A stretch of 64,000 nt of DNA, from assembly GCA_050329935.1 (NCBI GenBank), contig JBHJOI010000079.1:6208-70207 (forward strand), written 5' to 3'. Under the pieces are notes generated by a model. The model did no database searches, was not told the DNA's origin, and saw only the letters and a program-made list of their open reading frames with translations. The position numbers and the translations under genes are program-made. Shown piece by piece: positions 51,869-61,492 of this stretch. The stretch comes from CAYSFW01 sp050329935 (GTDB lineage: Bacteria; Pseudomonadota; Gammaproteobacteria; UWMA-0217). How positions within the stretch are numbered: position 1 is the first letter of the stretch; every line of letters starts with the position of its first letter.

Positions 51869-52047
51869 CCTAATACCTCCTTGCTTCCCCGAGCGAGCCA
51901 CTCACCAATCGAGCGCCATCCGCGGTTTTTTGTTTTACTGCATCACGCACGCGTGCACTTCCGTCAAAGGATCTAGATCCCCCTTTCGAATCGACAGTCC
52001 TGGTTTCCCTGTCCTAGTCGTGGTGCAAGACAACCATCTGTCTGGAC

Positions 52048-52530
52048 TCACATATTGGCTTCCACAAGCTTCTGCACGTCGATCAGAATCACCATCTTGT
52101 TTTCGACCGTGGCCAGACCATTGATGAACTCGATATTGAGCTTGGCCCCCATCTCCGGCGGCGGTTCGATCGTAGTTTCTGGAATGTTATAGACTTCCGA
52201 GACAGCGTCGACCACCATGCCGATGGTCTTACGTTGACCGTCAATCTTTACAAAAATGACAACGGTAGTCGGGCCATACTCGACGTGCTCAAATGCAAAC
52301 CGCTTGCGCAAATCGACAATTGGAACAACCGCGCCTCTGAGATTTATAACGCCGAGCACATGTCGCGGCGTGTTTGGAATCTGGGTTGTCGGCATCCACC
52401 CCTTTATTTCCTGCACGTTCAGGATATTGACTCCATATTCCTCTCCTGCCAGCAAGAAGGTCAGGTATTGGCTACCTTGCGCGGAAGATGGCGCCTTGCT
52501 TTCGAGATCGGTGGCAACCGCAGCATTCAT
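52048..52530 (-). CDS. cheW: Chemotaxis coupling protein CheW
   Basis: 160 residues. SH3-like CheW fold: QYLTFLLAGEEYGVNILNVQ, EIKGWMPTTQIPNTPRHVLG, VINLRGAVVPIVDLRKRF and a C-terminal MVILIDVQKLVE. It links receptors to CheA. It lies between cheA and the receptor gene, all on the minus strand. Confidence 0.96.
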   Translation of the reverse strand: MNAAVATDLESKAPSSAQGSQYLTFLLAGEEYGVNILNVQEIKGWMPTTQIPNTPRHVLGVINLRGAVVPIVDLRKRFAFEHVEYGPTTVVIFVKIDGQRKTIGMVVDAVSEVYNIPETTIEPPPEMGAKLNIEFINGLATVENKMVILIDVQKLVEANM

Positions 52531-52671
52531 CTAGTTATCTCCTATCACTCTGTTCGACGAATCGATATCCGCCGTGTTTGAACTCGATTTTTTCCCGCTT
52601 GGCTCGCTTGTGGACGAGAAGCGATCCGATATAATTTACTGTAAAGCCAAACCCATAGCTCAAGTAGCTGC

Positions 52672-54813
52672 CTAGGCCGCCGCGAGCGCCGCACCCGACG
52701 CATAGCGCAAGGCACCATAGAGGTGACTTCTCGCCAGTGCCGAAACGTCCAGAATAATCGCAACAGTGCCGTCGCCGAGAATGGTAGCGCCGGAAAGTCC
52801 CTCGATCTTTCTGAAATTGGTCTCCAGGCTCTTGATCACGACCTGTTGCTGTCCCAACAACTCGTCGACGAAGAGACCAACACGACGCCGATCGACTTGA
52901 ACGACGACAAGCAATCCATCTTCCAGGCGTTTGGCATGGGGTTCAATTCCGAATAGATCGCCAAGGCGAATAATCGGGATATACTCGTCTCGCAACCGGT
53001 AAAGCTCAATCTGGTTACTCACCCGTTTGATGCTGTCGGTCTTTATTTGTATCGATTCGCTGATCGAGACCAATTGAATGACGTAAACCTCTTTTCCGAT
53101 CCGCACCAATTGCCCATCGAGTATCGCTAGCGTGAGCGGAAGGCGAATGCTAAGCGTACTGCCCTTACCCATTTCCGAGGTAATGAATATCTGGCCACCC
53201 AGCTCATAAATATTACTGCGAACCACATCCATCCCGACACCGCGACCAGAGACGTCCGTGACCTGGTCGGCGGTTGAAAATCCAGCCTGGAAGATTAGAT
53301 TGTAGATCTCGTCATCGGTCATTACGTGGTCTGAACTGACGATACCGCGTTCGATTGCTTTCTTGAGAATGCGATCCTTATTGAGACCCGCACCGTCATC
53401 CGTGACCTCAATCACGATATTGCCGCCTTCGTGATACGCATTCAGATGTATGGTACCTGTCTCAGACTTGCCCTCGGCCACGCGCTTTTCCGGCATCTCA
53501 ATGCCATGGTCAAGAGAGTTACGGACCAGGTGGACCAGGGGATCGCCAATTTTTTCAAGTACGGTCTTGTCGAGCTCAGTACCTTCGCCCGAGATCTTCA
53601 AGTCGATCTTTTTGCCAAGCTTCTGACTCAGATCGCGTACCAGACGCGGAAAGCGATTAAACGAATGACTGATTGGCAACATTCGAATACGCATCGCGGT
53701 TTCCTGCAACTCCCGCAGATTTCTCGTTAACTGATTGAGCCCATCGCGCAGTTTTTTGAGCTGAGATTCATCGAAGTTATCCGTGAACTCGTGCAGCATC
53801 GACTGGTTGATGACGAGTTCACCGACCAGATTAATCAGGGCATCAACCTTATCGATATTCACGCGTATCGAGCTGGCTTCGGGATTCGGCTGCTTTGCTT
53901 CCCGAGGCGACGCAGGTTTTGCGGCTGGTGTCCGTTCGGTAATCGGAGCATCCGCAACGACGGCTTGAGCCGAAACTTTCGCCTTCGCTGGCGCCGCTTC
54001 GGCGGCGTCGATTTCCGGTTCGGGTACCCGGGCGGGCGCCGCTGGCGGTTCGATACGCTTCGATGTTTTAGCCTCGGATAGCGGCGTGATTTCCAGGTCG
54101 CAGTCGCCTTCCACCCAAGCGAATAGGTCTTCAATCTGAGTTCTGGCTACGTCCCCGTAAAGGGTGATGCTCCAGCCCAGAAATACGGACTCCGGCTGAA
54201 GCTCAAGTAGATTCGGCAGGCGACTCGTGTCGCATTCCACCACACATTCGCCGAGTTCAGCCAAACCGCGCAGGATCCTGATCGGATCATTGCCCGTCTT
54301 GAGCATGTTCTCGTGCGGCAGGAACAAGATTGTCCAGCCCTCGCGATCCGCGGTTTCAGTCACGCTGGATGGTTCAACGGCAACAACGGGATCGGTGTTC
54401 TTGGCGGTGACCACGGCACTGCCAGGCGCATCCAGCATGGCTTGCAAGCGCCGCTGCATTGCCGAAACGCGGTCGATATCCAACGCTTCATTAGCCTGGG
54501 TGGATTGGATCATCTCACGCAAGGTATCAACGGACTCGAGCAGCAAATCGACGGTTGGAACAGTCACGGATCGCTTTTGCGACCGCATCTCGTCGAGCAG
54601 CGTCTCCATTACATGCGTGAAGCCTGCGATCTCTTTGAAGCCAAAGGTGGCGCTGCCGCCCTTGATCGAGTGCGCGGCACGAAAAATAGTGTTGATTTGC
54701 TCGAGTTCAGCCGCACCGACGTCGAGATTCAACAACTCGGTTTCCATGATGGTTAGGCCATCATGGCACTCCTCGAAGAACGCGCCCAAAAACTCTGACA
54801 GATCCATTGACAT
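52672..54813 (-). CDS. cheA: Chemotaxis histidine kinase CheA
   Basis: 713 residues. HPt domain with phospho-acceptor His48 (FRAAHSIKGGSATFGF), a middle P2-like region (~150-240), an Ala/Pro-rich linker, then the dimerisation domain (VDALINLVGELVINQSML), an HATPase domain (VHLVRNSLDHGIEMP, DDGAGLNKDRILKKA, GRGVGMDVVRSNI) and a C-terminal CheW-like regulatory domain. It phosphorylates CheY and CheB. The layout is that of a standard single-HPt CheA. Confidence 0.96.
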   Translation of the reverse strand: MSMDLSEFLGAFFEECHDGLTIMETELLNLDVGAAELEQINTIFRAAHSIKGGSATFGFKEIAGFTHVMETLLDEMRSQKRSVTVPTVDLLLESVDTLREMIQSTQANEALDIDRVSAMQRRLQAMLDAPGSAVVTAKNTDPVVAVEPSSVTETADREGWTILFLPHENMLKTGNDPIRILRGLAELGECVVECDTSRLPNLLELQPESVFLGWSITLYGDVARTQIEDLFAWVEGDCDLEITPLSEAKTSKRIEPPAAPARVPEPEIDAAEAAPAKAKVSAQAVVADAPITERTPAAKPASPREAKQPNPEASSIRVNIDKVDALINLVGELVINQSMLHEFTDNFDESQLKKLRDGLNQLTRNLRELQETAMRIRMLPISHSFNRFPRLVRDLSQKLGKKIDLKISGEGTELDKTVLEKIGDPLVHLVRNSLDHGIEMPEKRVAEGKSETGTIHLNAYHEGGNIVIEVTDDGAGLNKDRILKKAIERGIVSSDHVMTDDEIYNLIFQAGFSTADQVTDVSGRGVGMDVVRSNIYELGGQIFITSEMGKGSTLSIRLPLTLAILDGQLVRIGKEVYVIQLVSISESIQIKTDSIKRVSNQIELYRLRDEYIPIIRLGDLFGIEPHAKRLEDGLLVVVQVDRRRVGLFVDELLGQQQVVIKSLETNFRKIEGLSGATILGDGTVAIILDVSALARSHLYGALRYASGAALAAA

Positions 54814-54874
54814 AAAGCCTGCTCCGTTGCTTGGCGGTTCCTCGCCTATCGCGTGGGGAATTCCGTTGACACTA

Positions 54875-55237
54875 TTATCCGATCACTTGTTGGATGGTCG
54901 CGACCAGTCGTTCCGGATCAAAGGGTTTGACGATCCACCCGGTCGCACCGGCCTCGCGTCCAATTGCCTTTTTCTCGGCCGTGGATTCAGTGGTCAGGGT
55001 AAGGATAGGTGTGTAGCGATACTCCGGCATAGCGCGAAGCTCACGAATCAGTTGAAACCCGTCCATATTGGGCATATTGATGTCCGTCAGAACGAGATCG
55101 ACTCGTTCTTTTTTTGCAGTCCCCAGCGCATCGACCCCATCAACCGCTTGCAGCACATCAAAGCCCGCGCGCTTGAGCGTGAACGTAACCATCTGACGCA
55201 TTGATGCGGAGTCGTCGACTGCTAATATTCTCGGCAT
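54875..55237 (-). CDS. cheY: CheY-like response regulator (first copy)
   Basis: 120 residues from ATG 55237, preceded by GAAGGT. Acidic pocket at ILAVDDSASMRQMV, phospho-acceptor Asp52 in LVLTDINMPNMDG, conserved Thr in LTLTTESTAEK, and Lys in WIVKPFDPE. It is the promoter-proximal gene of the chemotaxis operon, upstream of cheA. It resembles CheY proteins of type IV pili or alternative systems (TDINMPNMDG) more than the second copy does. Confidence 0.93.
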   Translation of the reverse strand: MPRILAVDDSASMRQMVTFTLKRAGFDVLQAVDGVDALGTAKKERVDLVLTDINMPNMDGFQLIRELRAMPEYRYTPILTLTTESTAEKKAIGREAGATGWIVKPFDPERLVATIQQVIG

Positions 55238-55664
55238 GGGTTCTTTACCTTCAGTGTGTAGATACAAAAGGATCCGTATCGTGTATGGACAGACAATTAA
55301 TGTTATGACTTGCAATTACGATGCCATGACGAGATACGACTCATGGCGCAATTTACGCCGCTGGTCGGAAGCGAGTTTGAAGCAGTTCCGTCCAGCGACG
55401 ATTTCTTGCCACATACGGTGGCAGTTTTTCGCCATTCTGGCCATTTTTTAATGTCTTGGGTCGCGCCGCTCGATCATTGGTAATGCCAATGGCTTGATGG
55501 CGCGATCCGTGGCGCCGATATGACATGCACCAACATGCGAGACAACGCAATCCCGTTTTGCGCTGCCAACTCGATCAAAAAACCATGCGGCCGTTAAGCT
55601 TCGGCGTTGCAATTAGGTAGGTATCCGGTGCTAGACTCGTGGAGATTTGAACGGAGGATCATCA
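55238..55664. other. Divergent intergenic region, likely promoters
   Basis: About 430 bases between the chemotaxis operon and the divergent unknown gene at 55665. It is visibly more AT-rich than the coding DNA, as expected for promoters. I see no confident sigma-28 site. A possible TAGACT -10 lies about 30 bases before the unknown gene's ribosome site. Confidence 0.4.
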
Positions 55665-56312
55665 ATGGCAGTCAACGCCAAGAAAAATCAATCGGAGCCG
55701 CACAAGGGCAAGAGCCCTGTCGAATCGGTTGACTCGGACGATTACGCCCCAACTACCGTACTCGACTTATACGTTGGGCAAGACCGCCAGATCGCACTGG
55801 CTGCGGTCGCGGCTCATTTGCGCGCGTCGGAAGCCAAGGAGGATCAGGACTACGATCAGGACTCCATTACCGTCGAGACGCCCGCTTCATTCAGCTCCGA
55901 ACGCGACGACGAGATCATTGATACCGATTCCGATCTGGACCCGACCCTCGTCGAGGAATCGTCGATCATGACCGAGCTTGCCTTCAACAAGCAAGCGTTT
56001 CTGCGGTATCAGGAGGTGAAAGCCCATATCAAGAGTTTCGAGCGGTACATCGGCAAGGACCATGAGGTTGGGATCAACTTCAAGCATTATTTCGAGTACG
56101 CGCAATCCCGCCTGCGGGTCGTCGCTGTTTATGCCTCCGGCTCCGTGAGCTTTCTTGGTCAGAACGACGAAGGGCAAATGGTGAATTATTTTGACCACAT
56201 CGACGACGTCTGCTTTACGCTGGTTCAGCTACCGCGCGTCGACGCCGAATTGCCGCGCCGCGACATCGTTTTTTGCTATACCTCGGACGGCAAGCTGGAG
56301 CATCTTGAGTAA
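55665..56312 (+). CDS. Uncharacterised acidic protein
   Basis: 215 residues from ATG 55665, with GGAGG 8 bases upstream. The first 115 residues are strongly acidic and probably disordered (SERDDEIIDTDSDLDPTLVE). The C-terminal ~100 residues look folded: LRYQEVKAHIKSFERYIGKD, then beta-rich RLRVVAVYASGSVSFLGQND and a final DIVFCYTSDGKLEHLE. No family recognised. It is divergent from the chemotaxis operon, so it may share regulation with it. Confidence 0.65.
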   Translation: MAVNAKKNQSEPHKGKSPVESVDSDDYAPTTVLDLYVGQDRQIALAAVAAHLRASEAKEDQDYDQDSITVETPASFSSERDDEIIDTDSDLDPTLVEESSIMTELAFNKQAFLRYQEVKAHIKSFERYIGKDHEVGINFKHYFEYAQSRLRVVAVYASGSVSFLGQNDEGQMVNYFDHIDDVCFTLVQLPRVDAELPRRDIVFCYTSDGKLEHLE

Positions 56313-56333
56313 CGCGCCTCGGTCGAGAATCCT

Positions 56334-58796
56334 CTAGCCCTTACGAAACAGCGCTGGCGGCGACACGCGTAACAGGCCTTGCAACATTAGTACGCTCCCC
56401 AGGCCGAGCAAGATCCAGGCACCCGCGATGCCGATCGCCAGCGTCGCCCACTGAATAGGGTAGTCCATTCCGAACAGCTGCCGAATCAGCAGTGTCGTCG
56501 CGAGTTCCGCGACCAGTCCGGCCACCGCACCCGCGACCATGCCGATCGTCAGAAATTCCAGCCATAGCCGCTGCCGCAATTGACGAGCGGTCGCCCCGAG
56601 CGCCTTAAGCAGCGCGATCTCTCGGGTTCGCTCCTCGCGCTGAGCCAACAGCAGCGTAAGCAGCACCGAAAGCGCGACGCCCAGAACCAGAGTAAACACG
56701 AGAATTAGCACTTGGGACGCGAGGTCGAGCACGCGCCTGACTTGTTGCAGAATCGCGCGCACATCCAGCACCGTCACCGAAGGAAAGGCCTGCACCATGC
56801 GTGCGATCAGCCCTGAGCGTTCGGAGCTGATGTGCAAACTGGTGATGGCGGTACGCGGCAACTGCTCCAGGCGTTGCTGGGTAAGAAAAACGAAAAAGTT
56901 CGGCCGGACGCTCTCCCAGCGCACCGTGCGCAGACTCATGATCGACTCGGTGATCAGGGTACCCCCGACATCGAACGTGAGCGTGTCACCCAACGCAAGG
57001 CCGAGCGTTTTCGCGATCCCCTGCTCCACCGATAGGCCTTCGGCTTGATCGGTCGCGAACCACTCGCCCGCGACGATTCTGTTGTCGTCGGGTAGAACTC
57101 GCGCCGCCGACAGATTGAACTCGCGATCGACCAGACGTTGCGCGCGCGGATGATCGAATTGTTCGGGCACGATCGGACGTCCGTTATGCTCGATCAAGCG
57201 CCCTCGCGCCATCGGATACAGGGCGACCGACGTCATCCCTTCGTCCCGCAACAGCGCCGCGACACCCGCTTCCTCGTCCGGTTGAATGTTGATCAGAAAG
57301 TGATTCGGGGCGTCGACCGGAATTTGTTGCTCCCACGCCAGGAGCAACTGGTCCTTGACCTGGGTTAGCACCAACCCGAGGGTCAACACCGAACCCAACG
57401 TGATCGCGAGCACCAGGCCACGGCGTGGCTGATGGGTCAGCCACCGCCAACGGCCATGCTCCGGCGCATGACGCAACGCGCCAATCAACCCGGCCGCCGC
57501 AGCCCATTGCAGCAGCAACAATGCGGACAGAACCAGCACGCCCACGAGACTCAAGCGTGGATTTCCGGTCTGAATGACGACCAAAACGGCAAGTAGCGGA
57601 AATGCCAACGCAACCCACCAGAGGGTACGCGGCTCGGCGCTGAGGTGTTCATCGCGCAATGCCCGGGCAGGTGGGGTATTGATCAGCTTCCAGACCTGCG
57701 GCCCCGAGAACAACGCGAGGAGCACCGCGATCCAGGCCAGACTGAGCAGCACCGGGCGCGCTTGTGGCGGCGCCAACGGAAAATCGGCGACCGAGGTCAC
57801 CCAATTGGCGAGTAGAACCTGTATCCCCAAACCGATCACGCCGCCGACCGCTCCAGCGACCAAACCATAGCCCAGTACCTGCGTCCCAAACCGCGCCAGT
57901 AGCTGCGAGCGACGACTCCCCAGCGCCCGCAGCACCGCCGCCGCGACGACCTGTTCGCGTACGAAAAGACGCATCGCGAGGAACATGGCCACCCCGGCGA
58001 ACGCCGCGGTCAGTAAACCCGCGAGTCCCAGATACTTCTGAATGTTATCGAGCGGTGCGCTGAGCTCCTTGCGCGCTTCACTCGGGACGACCAGTTTCTC
58101 GGCCGCCGTCAAGCGCGACTCGATTCGCGCGCGAAGTGTTCGAATCGAATCCGGCGCCCCCGCGAACATCAACCTGTAGTTGACACGACTGGCGGGGCCG
58201 ACCAGATCGGTCGCTGGCAGGTCGGCGAGCGCCACCATCACCCGCGGTGCGAATTGCAACACGTCAACGCCACCATCGGGTTCGAAATCGACGATGCGCG
58301 CCAACAAGAATTCGGACCTGCCAAGCAAAATGCGGTCGCCGATCGCCAAACCCGTGCGCTGCAATACCGCGGCGTCGACCCAGGCTTCGCCGCGCGCCGG
58401 ACCGGACTCCGTGGGCCGAGGCGCGACATCCATCGCCGACCGAATCTCTAGCGATCCACGTAACGGATAGCGCTCGCTGACCGCCTTGACCTGAACCAGC
58501 AACGTCGATTCGCCGTGCAACACGACACTTGAAAACAGAACCACCCCGGCGGCGGCCACATTAAGTTCAGCGGCAATATGTTCGTAATCGAGCGCGGGCA
58601 CGCGCGGACTCTCCACCACGAGGTCGGCGCCCAGCAGCGTCGAGGCTTGGCGCTCGATGCCCTCGACCAATCGCGCGGAGAACACATTAACCGCGGTCAA
58701 CGACGCCATCGCGAGCATCACCGCGAGCAGCCACAACCGAATCGGCATGAGCCGGAGATCACGCCACCCCAGGCGCAACAGCGATTGGAAGGTCAT
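56334..58796 (-). CDS. FtsX-family ABC transporter permease (YbbP-like)
   Basis: 820 residues from ATG 58796, which overlaps the ATPase stop as ATGA. Ten or so transmembrane helices with two large periplasmic regions form the double-FtsX/MacB layout of YbbP. Landmarks are GWRDLRLMPIRLWLLAVMLA at the start and a final FtsX domain with VLTLLLAQREERTREIALLK. With the ATPase it probably extracts lipids or lipoproteins from the inner membrane. The substrate is unknown. Confidence 0.88.
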   Translation of the reverse strand: MTFQSLLRLGWRDLRLMPIRLWLLAVMLAMASLTAVNVFSARLVEGIERQASTLLGADLVVESPRVPALDYEHIAAELNVAAAGVVLFSSVVLHGESTLLVQVKAVSERYPLRGSLEIRSAMDVAPRPTESGPARGEAWVDAAVLQRTGLAIGDRILLGRSEFLLARIVDFEPDGGVDVLQFAPRVMVALADLPATDLVGPASRVNYRLMFAGAPDSIRTLRARIESRLTAAEKLVVPSEARKELSAPLDNIQKYLGLAGLLTAAFAGVAMFLAMRLFVREQVVAAAVLRALGSRRSQLLARFGTQVLGYGLVAGAVGGVIGLGIQVLLANWVTSVADFPLAPPQARPVLLSLAWIAVLLALFSGPQVWKLINTPPARALRDEHLSAEPRTLWWVALAFPLLAVLVVIQTGNPRLSLVGVLVLSALLLLQWAAAAGLIGALRHAPEHGRWRWLTHQPRRGLVLAITLGSVLTLGLVLTQVKDQLLLAWEQQIPVDAPNHFLINIQPDEEAGVAALLRDEGMTSVALYPMARGRLIEHNGRPIVPEQFDHPRAQRLVDREFNLSAARVLPDDNRIVAGEWFATDQAEGLSVEQGIAKTLGLALGDTLTFDVGGTLITESIMSLRTVRWESVRPNFFVFLTQQRLEQLPRTAITSLHISSERSGLIARMVQAFPSVTVLDVRAILQQVRRVLDLASQVLILVFTLVLGVALSVLLTLLLAQREERTREIALLKALGATARQLRQRLWLEFLTIGMVAGAVAGLVAELATTLLIRQLFGMDYPIQWATLAIGIAGAWILLGLGSVLMLQGLLRVSPPALFRKG

Positions 58797-59506
58797 TCCA
58801 CGCCCACCAATCGACCTTGTCGTAAAACGTAACGGAGATCGCATCGCTCGGCCAGACGCGAATCGTGCGTCACCACCACCAGGGTAGTCCGACGCGCCTC
58901 ACGCAACTCGAACATCAGGTCCATGATCCTGGCGCCGGTCGCCGCGTCGAGATTGCCCGTCGGCTCATCCGCGAACAACAGGCGGGGATCGGTCACGAAC
59001 GCGCGCGCCAACGCGACTCGCTGCTGTTCGCCACCCGAAAGCTGGGCCGGGAAATGCCCGAGCCGCTGCCCAAGCCCTACGCGCGTCAAGGCCTCTCGGG
59101 CCTTTGCGACCACACCGCGCGCGCTTCCATTCAGTTCCAGCGGCAACGCGACATTCTCGACGGCGGTCATGCCACGCATCAGATGAAACGATTGAAACAC
59201 GAAGCCCACCTGCCCAACGCGAATTCGCGCCCGATCATCCTCACCGAGTTGGGAGAGTGCCGTGCCGAACATTTCGACCTCGCCCCCGGTCGGTCGCTCG
59301 AACCCCGCCAATTGACTCAGCAAGGTCGTCTTGCCCGATCCGGACTCACCCATAATCGCAATGGCGCTGCCCGCCTCGACCTCAAGATCGACACCATCCA
59401 ACAAGGTCAACTGGCTTTGATCCGACAACCGAACGCCATAGCGCAACTGGCGGGCAGCGAGCACTGGGTATTTGCCGTTCGCCACGGCTTGGCTTAAGTT
59501 CGTCAT
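58793..59506 (-). CDS. ABC transporter ATP-binding protein (YbbA/LolD-like)
   Basis: About 237 residues from ATG 59506; ATG 59530 is possible. Walker A MGESGSGKTTLL, Q-loop FVFQSFHLMRGM, signature LSGGEQQRVALARA, Walker B LLFADEPTGNLD and switch His VVTHDSRLAE. It pairs with the permease downstream. The gene is divergent from tesA with only about 28 bases between start codons, so their promoters must overlap coding sequence. Confidence 0.92.
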   Translation of the reverse strand: MTNLSQAVANGKYPVLAARQLRYGVRLSDQSQLTLLDGVDLEVEAGSAIAIMGESGSGKTTLLSQLAGFERPTGGEVEMFGTALSQLGEDDRARIRVGQVGFVFQSFHLMRGMTAVENVALPLELNGSARGVVAKAREALTRVGLGQRLGHFPAQLSGGEQQRVALARAFVTDPRLLFADEPTGNLDAATGARIMDLMFELREARRTTLVVVTHDSRLAERCDLRYVLRQGRLVGVE

Positions 59507-59534
59507 GGTCGCGGATTGTTGCAGAGTCATCACA

Positions 59535-60176
59535 ATGAAGAAACTTGCACAGGTTTTCGCTGGGGTATGGTTGCTTTGCGCTCCAATACTCTTGCTGGCG
59601 GATGCCACACGCTCGGCCACGCTGCTGGTCTGGGGCGACAGCCTCAGCTCCGCTTATGGTTTCGGGCGTGAGCAGGGCTGGGTCGCGCTACTCGAGGAGC
59701 GCCTGGCCGAACACGACATCACAGTCGTGAACGGCAGCATCAGCGGCGAGACCACACAAGGGGGTGCCTCACGCCTACCCGCGGCACTGGCGAAGCACCG
59801 TCCGAACTGGGTCATTCTCGAACTCGGCGGCAACGATGGACTTCGGGCGACACCGACCTGGCAGATCGAAAAAAACCTGACGCGAATGATCGAGCTTAGT
59901 CAGGATCAAGACGCCGAGGTATTGCTGCTTGGCATGCGGATCCCGCCGAACTACGGACCTGCCTACGCCGATGCGTTCGCCGCGCTTTACCCGCGTGTCG
60001 CCAAGAAGTCGGGCACATCGCTGGTACCGTTCTTTCTCGAACAGGTCGCGACCGACCCTAGTCTGATGCAGTCGGACGGCATCCACCCGACCGCGACCGC
60101 GCAACCCTACCTGCTCGACAACGTTTGGCCCTTCTTGGCCAAACTGCTGTCGGCAACCGCGACCGCAGGTAGGTGA
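59535..60176 (+). CDS. tesA: Arylesterase/acyl-CoA thioesterase TesA (GDSL/SGNH family)
   Basis: 213 residues from ATG 59535 with signal peptide VFAGVWLLCAPILLLADA. SGNH blocks: LVWGDSLSSAYGF (Ser), NGSISGETTQGG (Gly), LELGGNDGLR (Asn), and SDGIHPTATAQP (Asp/His). It is a periplasmic thioesterase/protease I/lysophospholipase-type enzyme. The 3' end overlaps the convergent HAD gene by 70 bases. Confidence 0.93.
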   Translation: MKKLAQVFAGVWLLCAPILLLADATRSATLLVWGDSLSSAYGFGREQGWVALLEERLAEHDITVVNGSISGETTQGGASRLPAALAKHRPNWVILELGGNDGLRATPTWQIEKNLTRMIELSQDQDAEVLLLGMRIPPNYGPAYADAFAALYPRVAKKSGTSLVPFFLEQVATDPSLMQSDGIHPTATAQPYLLDNVWPFLAKLLSATATAGR

Positions 60177-60847
60177 TCCAGCAATTCGCGCACGTGGGCA
60201 ACGATTAACTGCGGTTGCGGACTACCCCGCCAGCCGCTCGGATCTCCGGTCACCCAAACTGCTCGCGCGCCGGCCGCGAGCGCACCCGCGACATCATGCT
60301 CCGCGTCATCACCGACGTGCAGCAACTGTGCGATCGGAATGCCCGCGCACCGACTCGCCGCTGCAAAAATCTCGCGATTCGGCTTCGCCGCGCCCGCCTG
60401 CGCGGAGGTGACCACGAAATCGAACAGGTGAGCAATCCCAATACGCTCCACGCTGGCATTGCCGTTGGTAATCGCGCCGATGGCGTAATGCGCGCCGAGT
60501 TGCTCGAGGGTTTGCTCCACATGGTCGTAAATCTGGACCTCGTTGCGCGCCTCCCAGTAAACCTGGAAGCCCTCGTCGACGCGGAAGTTAGCGGTCTCGG
60601 TCGCGCGCGCCAGCTTTTCCAGCCATGCCTTGCGCAACCGGGTCAGATCATGCCGCATGGCCGGGTGCTCACGCATGAACGCGAGTCGGTGCGCGAACAG
60701 ATCCGCTGGCGTCTTTCGTTGCGTGATATGCGGGTAATGCAACTCAAGCCACTGATAGAACACGGCTTCCGCGTGCCTGATTGTCGGCGCGATATCCCAC
60801 AACGTATCGTCCAGATCGAAGGTGATGCATTGAACGTCGTGAAACAT
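60107..60847 (-). CDS. HAD-superfamily phosphatase (YigB/GPH-like)
   Basis: 246 residues. HAD motif I CITFDLDDTLWDIA with nucleophile Asp, motif II AITNGNASV, motif III AKPNREIF, and motif IV LLHVGDDAEHDVAGALAAGA. A helical C1 cap lies between motifs I and II, which fits small-metabolite phosphatases. Its C-terminus overlaps the end of tesA on the opposite strand. Substrate unknown. Confidence 0.88.
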   Translation of the reverse strand: MFHDVQCITFDLDDTLWDIAPTIRHAEAVFYQWLELHYPHITQRKTPADLFAHRLAFMREHPAMRHDLTRLRKAWLEKLARATETANFRVDEGFQVYWEARNEVQIYDHVEQTLEQLGAHYAIGAITNGNASVERIGIAHLFDFVVTSAQAGAAKPNREIFAAASRCAGIPIAQLLHVGDDAEHDVAGALAAGARAVWVTGDPSGWRGSPQPQLIVAHVRELLDHLPAVAVADSSLAKKGQTLSSR

Positions 60848-60936
60848 ACCTGAGCTCGCGTCGATCGACAGAAGCGTTCATTCTACCCGATGCGCGACGG
60901 CGGACTTGAATTCGACCGCCGCGCCAAGGCGCGTCG

Positions 60937-61371
60937 TTAGCGTTCGCGGTTGCCGATGACCGTCACGGTCACCCGCCGCGGGTGCGGGTGGTGACGATGC
61001 TCCCACAGGTAGACACCTTGCCAGGCCCCCAACGCACACCGTCCGCCGCTCACCGGCAAAGCCAGGCCGGAACCAGTCAAAATGCTGCGTACGTGCGCCG
61101 GCATGTCATCCGGACCTTCGTCGCGGTGACGAAAGCGCGCGTCACCGTCCGGAACCAGATTGCGCATGAAGGTTTCCAAATCGTGTCGCACGTCCGGATC
61201 GGCGTTTTCGCACAACATCAACGAAGCACTGGTGTGATGCACGAAAACCTGCGCCAATCCGACTACCACTTCGGCGGCCGCGACGATGCGCTGAACCTGG
61301 CCGGTAATGTCGTAACTCGCGCGACCGCGCGTTTCGACAATGACGCTATCCTGATGTAAAAACAAACTCAT
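60937..61371 (-). CDS. YjbQ family protein (UPF0047)
   Basis: 144 residues. The family signature FVHHTSASLMLCENADPDVRHD contains the conserved His pair, and GRCALGAWQGVYLWEHR ends the active-site region. YjbQ proteins show weak thiamine-phosphate synthase activity and bind metal; the in vivo role is unsettled. It stands alone between HAD and ispG. Confidence 0.9.
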   Translation of the reverse strand: MSLFLHQDSVIVETRGRASYDITGQVQRIVAAAEVVVGLAQVFVHHTSASLMLCENADPDVRHDLETFMRNLVPDGDARFRHRDEGPDDMPAHVRSILTGSGLALPVSGGRCALGAWQGVYLWEHRHHPHPRRVTVTVIGNRER

Positions 61372-61492
61372 AGCCTACAGTCTCGGGTCTCAGGGACGGC
61401 GAGTACGCACGTCCAGTGTCGGTCACGCAGTCTGGGCCGCTCAGCGTGAATGATATACTGTCGCAATTTCAACCATCGTTCGACTATAAGGC

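Noticed and set aside
55238..55460. Sigma-28 (FliA) promoter for the chemotaxis operon
   Set aside because: TCAAA-like and GCCGA-like pieces occur but not at the required spacing.
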